Shown here piece by piece: positions 56,018 to 64,000 of a stretch of DNA of 64,000 nucleotides. The first letter of the stretch is position 1. Each line of letters starts with the position of its first letter. The stretch comes from Rhizobacter sp. OV335 (GTDB taxonomy: Bacteria > Pseudomonadota > Gammaproteobacteria > Burkholderiales > Burkholderiaceae_C): contig NZ_FRCQ01000008.1 in assembly GCF_900142965.1 (NCBI RefSeq), positions 157,744 through 221,743 on the forward strand, in the 5' to 3' direction. Under the pieces are notes generated by a model. That model saw nothing but the letters and a program-made list of their open reading frames with translations. It was not told where the DNA came from and ran no database searches. Made by a program: the position numbers and the translations under genes.

Positions 56018-56082
56018 GGAGCGGGCACCATATCACAGGCCCACAGGCTCACGGCCTCACGGCCGCGCAGCCCGCCCCGCCG

Positions 56083-56790
56083 TCACTCCGTCGCGCCGCC
56101 CTTCGCCGCCTTGCCGCGCTTCTGCAGCCACAGGCCCACGACGACCACCAGCACCGCGCAGATCCCACCGACGATGAAGTCGGCTTCCGGCACGTTGGCG
56201 TGGAACCAGTCGCGGCTGAAGGGGTCGCTGACGAACATCTCGCCGGCCAGGAAGCCCAGCAGCGCCGCGCCCAGCGTGATGATGATCGGGAAGCGGTCCA
56301 TGATCTTCATCAGCAGCGTGCTGCCGGCGATGATCAGCGGGATCGACAGCGCGAGGCCGACGATCAGCAGCGTCAGCCGCGCTCCTTCCGGCGCCCGGTC
56401 GGCCGCACCGGCCACGGCCAGCACGTTGTCGACGCTCATCACCAGGTCGGCCACCAGGATCGTGCGGATCGCCGCACCCATCGTGCCGTGCGACTTGACC
56501 TCGCCGTCGCCTTCCGAGTCGACCAGCAATTGCACGCCGATCCACAGCAGCAGCACGCCGCCGATCACCTTCAGGTAGGGCAGCTGCAGCAGCTGCACCG
56601 CGACGATGGTCAGCACGATCCGCATCACGATCGCGGCGGCGCTGCCCCAGAAGATGGCCTTCTTCTGCTGGTGCGGCGGCAACGAGCGGGCAGCCATCGC
56701 GATGACCACGGCGTTGTCGCCCGACAGCAGGATGTTGGCGGCGATGATGGCGCCGAAGGCGCCCCACAGGGCTCCTGACGTGAAGTCCAT
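56083..56790 (-). CDS. TerC family integral membrane protein
   Basis: A 235-residue protein with about seven helices. Hallmarks are the repeated acidic motifs LLSGDNAVVIAMAARSLPPH and MSVDNVLAVAGAA, whose Asp residues probably carry a metal. The family (TerC/YjbE/Alx) exports manganese or other divalent metals during protein export or pH stress. The usual yybP-ykoY Mn2+ riboswitch was looked for upstream and not recognised. The gene lies downstream of the sucCD terminator on the same strand and is probably separately transcribed. Confidence 0.9.
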   Translation of the reverse strand: MDFTSGALWGAFGAIIAANILLSGDNAVVIAMAARSLPPHQQKKAIFWGSAAAIVMRIVLTIVAVQLLQLPYLKVIGGVLLLWIGVQLLVDSEGDGEVKSHGTMGAAIRTILVADLVMSVDNVLAVAGAADRAPEGARLTLLIVGLALSIPLIIAGSTLLMKIMDRFPIIITLGAALLGFLAGEMFVSDPFSRDWFHANVPEADFIVGGICAVLVVVVGLWLQKRGKAAKGGATE

Positions 56791-56897
56791 GGGTGTGGAT
56801 CCTGTTGGTTGTGTTGTTGCGGAGAAAGGCGGGATTGTCTTTCAGACGACCGGCACCCGGCTTCTGTAGTTTCCACAGGAGCCGGGCGTCCTCTCAT

Positions 56898-56924
56898 AAA
56901 AAAAGGCCGCCTGCGAAGGCGGCC
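56898..56924 (-). terminator. Intrinsic terminator of the sucCD operon
   Basis: On the minus strand GGCCGCC, loop TTCGCA, GGCGGCC, then T7. It is placed 31 bases after the sucD stop. Confidence 0.93.
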
Positions 56925-56955
56925 CCTTGGGCGACGAGCCGGTGCTTGCTCTTAC

Positions 56956-57849
56956 TTAGAGCAGGCCCTTCAGCAGCTTGCCCATCTCCGACGGGTTGCG
57001 CGTCACGGTGAAGCCACAGGCTTCCATGATCTCCAGCTTGGCATCGGCCGTGTCGGCGCCGCCCGAGATCAGCGCGCCGGCGTGGCCCATGCGCTTGCCG
57101 GGGGGCGCGGTGACGCCGGCGATGAAGCCGACGATCGGCTTCTTCATGTGGTCCTTGCACCAGCGGGCCGCGTCGGCCTCGTCCGGGCCGCCGATCTCGC
57201 CGATCATGATGACGGCATCGGTCTCGGGATCGTCGTTGAACATGCGCATCACGTCGATGTGCTTCAGCCCGTTGATCGGGTCGCCACCGATGCCGACGGC
57301 GCTCGACTGGCCGAGGCCGATCTCGGTCAGCTGGGCCACCGCTTCATACGTCAGCGTGCCCGAGCGCGAGACCACGCCGATGCGGCCGCGGCGGTGGATG
57401 TGACCCGGCATGATGCCGATCTTGATTTCGTCGGGCGTGATCAGGCCGGGGCAGTTCGGGCCCAGCAGCAGCGTCTGCTTGCCGCCCTTGGCTTCCTTCT
57501 GCTTCATCTTGTTGCGCACTTCCAGCATGTCCTTCACGGGGATGCCTTCGGTGATGCAGATGGCCAGGTCGAGGTCGGCCTCGACGGCTTCCCAGATGGC
57601 CGCGGCGGCGCCGGCCGGCGGCACGTAGATCACGCTGACGGTGGCGCCGGTGCTGGCGGCCGCGTCCTTGACGTTCGCGAAGATCGGGATGCCTTCGAAG
57701 TCTTCGCCGGCCTTCTTCGGGTTCACGCCGGCGACGAAGCAGTTCTTGCCGTTCGCGTAGTCACGGCACATGCGGGTGTGGAACTGGCCCGTCTTGCCGG
57801 TGATGCCCTGCGTGATGACCTTGGTGTCTTTGTTGATCAGAATGCTCAT
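56956..57849 (-). CDS. sucD: Succinyl-CoA ligase (ADP-forming) subunit alpha
   Basis: A 297-residue subunit that binds CoA and carries the phosphohistidine of succinyl-CoA synthetase in the citric acid cycle. It starts [20 protein letters not shown] with AAGGAAATTCC before the ATG. CoA-binding Rossmann motifs and [12 protein letters not shown] are visible. The active His is in [14 protein letters not shown]. It lies 32 bases after sucC in the expected order. Confidence 0.98.
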   Translation of the reverse strand: MSILINKDTKVITQGITGKTGQFHTRMCRDYANGKNCFVAGVNPKKAGEDFEGIPIFANVKDAAASTGATVSVIYVPPAGAAAAIWEAVEADLDLAICITEGIPVKDMLEVRNKMKQKEAKGGKQTLLLGPNCPGLITPDEIKIGIMPGHIHRRGRIGVVSRSGTLTYEAVAQLTEIGLGQSSAVGIGGDPINGLKHIDVMRMFNDDPETDAVIMIGEIGGPDEADAARWCKDHMKKPIVGFIAGVTAPPGKRMGHAGALISGGADTADAKLEIMEACGFTVTRNPSEMGKLLKGLL

Positions 57850-57881
57850 GGAATTTCCTTGGGGGGTCGTCGCGCGGAGGC

Positions 57882-59057
<1,176 letters not shown>

Positions 59058-59089
59058 CGCGGACTCTCTCGCTCAGTTTCTAAAGATAT

Positions 59090-59677
59090 TCAACGGGCAG
59101 GCCCGTCGATGGGAGTGCCTGGCACAGGCAACGCTCGGTACCAGCGGGGGTAGAAGGTGCGCACCGCCGGGCCGTCGGTGCGCAGGGCGTGGCAGCGGTC
59201 GAGCTGGAACGGCTGGCGGCCGGACGCATTGTCCTCCCGCGTGTCCAGCACTTCGCCGGCAAAGGCCTGCACGACCGCGGTCGGCAGCACCTGGGTCATT
59301 TCCGTCAGATGGGTGCAGCCCAGCACGCCGCCGAGCCGTTCGCGCACCGCGGCGCGGAAACCCTGCAGCAGGTTCAGGCCGACCAGCGCGCCGTAGGCAT
59401 CGCCGAGGTCGTCGCAGTGGCCGGGGTACGGCATCCAGCGGGTTTCGGAGCCGGCCTCGAGGATATTGAAGGCCTCGTCGACCACCAGCCGCAGCAGCAT
59501 GTCGTGGATCGGGTCGCCGGCATGGCGGACCTGGCCGGCCAGCGTGGCGTCGCGGGTCTTGATGTCGCTGAGGTGGGCATCCACTTCCCACAGGCCGTTG
59601 CCACGCGCATAGACGCGCACGTCGATGCTGCGTCGATGCTTGAGCTGACGCTCGGGCGCGGCGGTGGGCAAGGCCAT
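59090..59677 (-). CDS. DUF2889 domain protein
   Basis: A 195-residue cytosolic protein. Family features are LKHRRSIDVRVYARGNGLWE, then VDAHLSDIKTRDA, AGDPIHDMLLRLVVDEAFNI, GCTHLTEMTQVLPTA and a C-terminal QLDRCHALRTDGPAVRTFYP. Its function is unknown. The gene is frequently placed between recA/recX and sucC in Burkholderiales; here it still precedes sucC, but recA is replaced by a sugar transporter operon. The start at 59677 lacks a clear ribosome-binding site. Confidence 0.85.
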   Translation of the reverse strand: MALPTAAPERQLKHRRSIDVRVYARGNGLWEVDAHLSDIKTRDATLAGQVRHAGDPIHDMLLRLVVDEAFNILEAGSETRWMPYPGHCDDLGDAYGALVGLNLLQGFRAAVRERLGGVLGCTHLTEMTQVLPTAVVQAFAGEVLDTREDNASGRQPFQLDRCHALRTDGPAVRTFYPRWYRALPVPGTPIDGPAR

Positions 59678-59798
59678 CAGGTTGGGTTTCAGGGTGGTTA
59701 CAGCCGCGGACGAGCCGGAAGGCTTCGGTCCGCGCGGCCCCTAGGGCAAACCCCCGAAATGTAGCATCCCGCACCGCAGCAAGCGGCCACGCGGGCCG

Positions 59799-60575
<777 letters not shown>

Positions 60576-60577
60576 GG

Positions 60578-61765
60578 TCAGCTTTCCTGGATGTAGCGGC
60601 GGTACAGCACGTCGAACACGACGGCGACGATCAGCACCTGGCCGATGATCACCATGCGCTTGCCGATCGGCACGTCGAGCAGCAGCATGCCGCTGTCGAG
60701 CGATTGCATGATCAGCGCGCCCAGCACCGAGCCGAGGATCGAGCCGCTGCCGCCGGACAGCGCCGTGCCGCCGATGACGGCGGCGGCGATCACGTAGAGC
60801 TCCATGCCGCTGCCCAGCGAGTTGGTGCCGGCGTTCAGCCGGGCCACCGACACGATGGCGGCCACCGTGATCAGCACGCCCAGCAGCGCGAACAGCATCA
60901 GCGTGACGCGCCGCACCGGAATGCCGACCAGCGCGGCCGCGTCCGGGTTGCCGCCCATCGCGAACACGTAGCGGCCGAAGCGGGTGCGGTGCACGATGAA
61001 CGACAGGCTGCACGCCACCACGCCCCAGATCAGCACCGGCACCGGGATGCCTTGCGCCTCGGTCTTCGACGAGATCCGGTAGGCCGACATCAGCGCGACG
61101 AAGCCGAGCAGCAGCGCGATCGTCAGCCCGGCCAGCAGCCCGTCGACCCACAGCGGCTGCTGCGCCATGCCGTGCCGCTGCTTCGCGCGCCGGCGCAGCA
61201 GCATGCGCACGACCAAAGCCGCGCTCAGCAAGCCGCCCAGCACCCAGCTCGGGCCGACGCCGATCGCGCCGTCGTAGCCGCCACCGAGGTTGACGAAGAA
61301 GTCGTCGCTGACCGGCTGCGTCTTGCCGTCGGCCACCAGGAAGGCCGCGCCGCGGAACGACATCAGCCCGCCCAGCGTCACGACGAACGACGGCACGCCG
61401 AGCACCGCCGTCAGCCCGCCCTGGTACACCGACACCAGCAGCGCCACCGCGAGGCCGGCCAGGCACGAGGCCTGCCACGACCAGCCGGCGGTGTACTGGA
61501 GGTAGGCGATCAGCACGCCGACGAAGCCCATCGTCGAGCCGACCGACAGGTCGATGTGGCGCGCGACGATCACCAGCACCATCACCGTCGAGACGATGCC
61601 CACCACCGCCGTCTGCTGCGCGATGTTGTAGAGGTTCTCCGGCGACAGGAAGATGCCGCCGGACATCGCGTGGAACACCACGGACATCACGGCGAGCACC
61701 AGCCCCATCAGCACCAGCCGCCAGTCCACGGCGGCACGGCGCAACGGCTCCAGCAATGGACTCAC
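60578..61765 (-). CDS. xylH: Sugar ABC transporter permease (XylH-type)
   Basis: A 395-residue membrane subunit with about ten helices. Typical motifs are [40 protein letters not shown] and the EAA-like loop [20 protein letters not shown] with [13 protein letters not shown]. The closing part [19 protein letters not shown] is characteristic of the family. A GTG at 61765 overlaps the binding protein stop by four bases (GTGA). Assignment to xylose follows from the adjacent XylF-like binding protein. Confidence 0.9.
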   Translation of the reverse strand: MSPLLEPLRRAAVDWRLVLMGLVLAVMSVVFHAMSGGIFLSPENLYNIAQQTAVVGIVSTVMVLVIVARHIDLSVGSTMGFVGVLIAYLQYTAGWSWQASCLAGLAVALLVSVYQGGLTAVLGVPSFVVTLGGLMSFRGAAFLVADGKTQPVSDDFFVNLGGGYDGAIGVGPSWVLGGLLSAALVVRMLLRRRAKQRHGMAQQPLWVDGLLAGLTIALLLGFVALMSAYRISSKTEAQGIPVPVLIWGVVACSLSFIVHRTRFGRYVFAMGGNPDAAALVGIPVRRVTLMLFALLGVLITVAAIVSVARLNAGTNSLGSGMELYVIAAAVIGGTALSGGSGSILGSVLGALIMQSLDSGMLLLDVPIGKRMVIIGQVLIVAVVFDVLYRRYIQES

Positions 61766-62796
61766 TTGCAGGCCGAGGGCACCTTGTCGCCCGTCACGCC
61801 CTTGCACAGCTCGTCCTTCTTGATCCAGCCGGCCTTGACGACGACGTCGAGGTTGTCCCGCGTGATCGCGACCGGCGCCAGGAAGCGCGACTGCAGCGCG
61901 ATCTTCTTCTCGCCGCCGTTCCAGCTGACGGCCTTCTCGGGCGACTTGCCGCCGCCGAGCGCCACCGCCGCGCTGGCCGCTTCACGGCCCAGGTCGCGTG
62001 CGTCTTTCCAGACCGACACCGTCTGCGAGCCGGCGGCCACGCGGTTCAGCGCGGCGAAGTCGCCGTCCTGGCCCGACACCGGGATGCCCTTGATGCCCTT
62101 GCTGGTGAGCGCTGCCACCACGCCGCCGGCGGTGCCGTCGTTCGAAGCGACGACCGCGTCGATCTTGCCGCCGTTCTTCGTGATGATCTGCTCCATGTTC
62201 TTCTGCGCGACCTCGGGCTTCCAGCCGTCGGTGTACTCCTCGCCGACGATCTTGATGTCGCCCTTCTTGACGGCCGCGTCGATCACCTCCTGCTGGCCTT
62301 CGCGCAGGAAGTTCGCGTTCGGGTCGGTCGGCGAGCCCTTGATCATCACGTAGTTGCCCTTGGGCTGGGCCTTGAAGACGGCGCGCGCCTGCAGGCGGCC
62401 GACCTCCTTGTTGTCGAAGGTGATGTAGAAGACGCCCGGCGCCTCGATCAGGCGGTCGTAGGCCACCACCGGCACCTTCTGCTTCGCGGCCTTGTTGACG
62501 GCCGGCAGGATCGCGTCCTTGTCCATCGCCAGCACGATCAGCACCTTGGCGCCCTTGGACATCAGGCCCTCGATGTCGGCCAACTGCTTCTCGGGCGAGC
62601 CGCCGGCATCGGCGCTCACGTACTTGGCGCCAAGCTTCTCGAGCTGGGCCTTGATGGCGGCCTCATCGGTCTTCCAGCGCTCTTCCTGGAAGTTCGACCA
62701 GCTGACGCCGACGGTGAGTTGCGCCTGCGCGGCGCTGCTGAGGCCGCCGAAAGTGAGCGCGAAGGCGACGGCGCCCAGGGTGTGCTTGATCTGCAT
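61762..62796 (-). CDS. xylF: D-xylose ABC transporter substrate-binding protein (XylF-type)
   Basis: A 344-residue periplasmic binding protein. The signal peptide [20 protein letters not shown] is cleaved near AQA. Matches to XylF are [60 protein letters not shown] and [16 protein letters not shown], with sugar contacts by Asp/Arg/Asn in these loops. AGGAGAGAG lies before the ATG. It heads the operon. No xylose catabolic genes (xylA, xylB) are in the window. A related pentose or hexose is possible. Confidence 0.92.
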   Translation of the reverse strand: MQIKHTLGAVAFALTFGGLSSAAQAQLTVGVSWSNFQEERWKTDEAAIKAQLEKLGAKYVSADAGGSPEKQLADIEGLMSKGAKVLIVLAMDKDAILPAVNKAAKQKVPVVAYDRLIEAPGVFYITFDNKEVGRLQARAVFKAQPKGNYVMIKGSPTDPNANFLREGQQEVIDAAVKKGDIKIVGEEYTDGWKPEVAQKNMEQIITKNGGKIDAVVASNDGTAGGVVAALTSKGIKGIPVSGQDGDFAALNRVAAGSQTVSVWKDARDLGREAASAAVALGGGKSPEKAVSWNGGEKKIALQSRFLAPVAITRDNLDVVVKAGWIKKDELCKGVTGDKVPSACK

Positions 62797-62893
62797 GTCT
62801 CTCTCCTGTCTTGTGGGGTGCATCACTTCGGTCCTCGGCGGGCGCAAGTTCGACCACGCCGACATAGTTTGAGTGACGAACGAAATGTTGCTT

Positions 62894-62905
62894 CAAACCG
62901 TTTCG
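62894..62905. promoter_or_regulatory. Possible LacI-type operator upstream of xylF
   Basis: CAAACCGTTTCG has the AAACCGTTT core with a central CG, as in LacI/GalR-family operators. It lies about 100 bases ahead of the xylF ATG. The match is short and no repressor gene is seen in the window. Confidence 0.3.
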
Positions 62906-62933
62906 GCGTCATCGGGACAAGCCCTGATGCATG

Positions 62934-62956
62934 AAAAAAGGGCCCCGCGGGGCCCT
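62934..62956 (-). terminator. Intrinsic terminator of the LamB-type porin gene
   Basis: The palindrome AGGGCCCCGCGGGGCCCT (62939-62956) is flanked on the minus strand by a T run (plus-strand A run 62934-62939). It lies 117 bases after the porin stop and before the xyl promoter region. Confidence 0.88.
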
Positions 62957-63072
62957 CGAAAAGGAGTCGTCAGTCGGTCTTGCCATCTGAAAACAAGTTC
63001 ACCGAAGTACCTCGGCGCCCGCGCGTGCCTCGCTTCGCAGCGGCGGGCGCGTTCGGCACTTCGCTGTCAGGC

Positions 63073-64000
63073 TCAGAACCAGATTTCGACCTGAGCACCA
63101 TAGGAGGTGCCCGTGTCCTTGCCGTCGCCGATGCCGGTGACGCCGTTGGCGCCACTGGCGGTGTTGGCCGCCAGGTTCCACTTGGCGTGCGTGACGTACA
63201 GGCGCAGTTCCGGACGGTTCCAGAAGCCCGGGCCGGTCGACAGCGTCGGCGCGAACGTGACCTTCGCCAGCTTCTGCGTCTCGCCGCCGTCAGGCTTGCG
63301 CTGCACATACGCCGCTTCGCCCACCAGCTTGAAGTTCTTCGTCAGCGCATACGAGCCACGACCGCCCACCGACACCGAGTTCACCTTGGTCGTCTCGCCC
63401 GCCGGTGCGTCCAGCTTGTCCTGCTGGAACATCAGCATGCCCTGGCCGCCGAACGCGCCGATCTGCCACGTCGGGCTTTCCACGATCCGCCAGCTCTTCG
63501 CGTTCGAGCTCGCCGCCAGGTTGCCGAAGCCACCGTCCAGCCCCGCCGCGCCCTGCGCGTACTGCACCCACAGCGTGTTGCCTCCACCCAGGCCGAACAG
63601 GTTCTCCTGGTTGTGCTGCAGCGACAGCCCGCCGCCGCTCGTGCCGCCGGTGAAGTCCCCGCGCACGAACGTGCCCGTCACGCGCAGCTTGCCGCCCGGG
63701 TTCACCGCGAACTCCGAGAAGTCCAGGTTGAACCGCGAGCCCGGCTTGGTCGAGTTGTCCCCGTCGGTGCGGAACGCCGCCACCGCCAGCTTGCCGCTGC
63801 CCACGCTGATGCTGTCCACGCCCGCGCCCACGCCCGACAGGTTCACGAAGAACGTGTCGACGATGTGCACGTCAGCGCGGCCGTAGAAGCGCTTGCCGAT
63901 CCAGAAGTTGCCTTCGGGCAGGATGTCGAAGCCCTTGCCTTCCACGTAGATCTGGTTGATGCCCAGCTTGCTGTGGTCCAGCGACTGGTTCTTCGCGTCC
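63073..64000 (-). CDS. LamB-type carbohydrate porin (maltoporin family), N-terminus beyond window
   Basis: The C-terminal 308 residues of a trimeric 18-strand sugar porin; the frame is open to the window edge. FWIGKRFYGRADVHIVDTFF followed by VNLSGVGAGV is the maltoporin signature (compare the Arg-Tyr-x-Arg, His, Asp positions). Other strands include WRIVESPTWQIGAFGGQGML and the final NRPELRLYVTHAKWNLAANT and YGAQVEIWF with terminal Phe. It is upstream of and in the same direction as the xylFHG operon, so it probably supplies the outer-membrane route for that sugar or a related oligosaccharide. Confidence 0.88.
   Translation of the reverse strand, partial: DAKNQSLDHSKLGINQIYVEGKGFDILPEGNFWIGKRFYGRADVHIVDTFFVNLSGVGAGVDSISVGSGKLAVAAFRTDGDNSTKPGSRFNLDFSEFAVNPGGKLRVTGTFVRGDFTGGTSGGGLSLQHNQENLFGLGGGNTLWVQYAQGAAGLDGGFGNLAASSNAKSWRIVESPTWQIGAFGGQGMLMFQQDKLDAPAGETTKVNSVSVGGRGSYALTKNFKLVGEAAYVQRKPDGGETQKLAKVTFAPTLSTGPGFWNRPELRLYVTHAKWNLAANTASGANGVTGIGDGKDTGTSYGAQVEIWF

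Noticed and set aside
56791..56897. yybP-ykoY manganese riboswitch upstream of the TerC gene
   Set aside because: I looked for the conserved loops of this riboswitch in the leader and could not find them.
60576..61478. Fusion of the sugar ABC ATPase to a longer upstream frame
   Set aside because: The upstream part is an out-of-frame shadow of the permease; a GTG start with ribosome-binding site occurs at 60575.

Overview
The window is one contiguous stretch of high-GC bacterial chromosome. Gene content and order point to a betaproteobacterium of the order Burkholderiales, probably the Rubrivivax/Leptothrix/Methylibium side. Supporting signs are a SWIB protein with a histone-H1-like lysine tail, orphan TctC-type binding proteins, the DUF2889-sucC-sucD-terC-pilA-glycosyltransferase-moaC-M48 neighbourhood, and a sigma-54 pilA promoter. 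This placement is inference from content; no rRNA or tRNA gene was found to anchor it.

Layout. 1-6.4 kb: a MipA-type outer membrane protein (cut by the window edge), a small lipoprotein, a TetR/metallo-hydrolase pair with a clear operator-promoter, then a von Willebrand factor A lipoprotein divergent from an ECF sigma/anti-sigma pair. 6.4-10.6 kb: REP-like repeats, then a compact GntR-regulated carboxylate cluster (GntR, TctC, MmgE/PrpD, 2-hydroxyacid dehydrogenase). 10.7-19.5 kb: uvrA, an HCCA isomerase-like protein, two small envelope proteins, a large PAS hybrid histidine kinase, the SWIB/histone-like protein, a PfpI protease-like protein and a ribbon-helix-helix protein. 19.5-29.2 kb: an eleven-gene leftward iron-uptake unit behind one Fur box. 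It runs tonB-exbB-exbD-small membrane protein-siderophore receptor-PiuC-PepSY-DUF2271-DUF4198-apbE-flavodoxin reductase. 29.3-30.2 kb: a short secreted RHS-core/amidase protein translationally coupled to a membrane-anchored partner. 30.3-47 kb: subtilase lipoprotein, holin-like protein, an unrecognised compositionally different gene, alaC, pbpC with a large alpha-2-macroglobulin, an M48 protease and moaC. 47-52 kb: pilA with two PglL/Wzy-type ligases and a TfpX/TfpZ accessory protein. 52-56 kb: a cyclic-nucleotide-phosphodiesterase-like enzyme and an FHA/PP2C/Ser-Thr kinase set. 56-64 kb: TerC, sucD, sucC, DUF2889, a xylose-type ABC transporter and a LamB-type porin cut by the right edge.

How parts fit together. 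The iron unit reads as outer membrane capture (receptor, TonB/ExbBD) plus reduction. A membrane-tethered flavoreductase, a PepSY membrane protein and a periplasmic DUF2271 protein with a probable FMN-attachment motif, loaded by ApbE, could carry electrons to ferric siderophore. The RHS fragment and its coupled partner look like a domesticated toxin-immunity pair. Both are the most interesting parts of the window. Most other regions are ordinary housekeeping or accessory genes.
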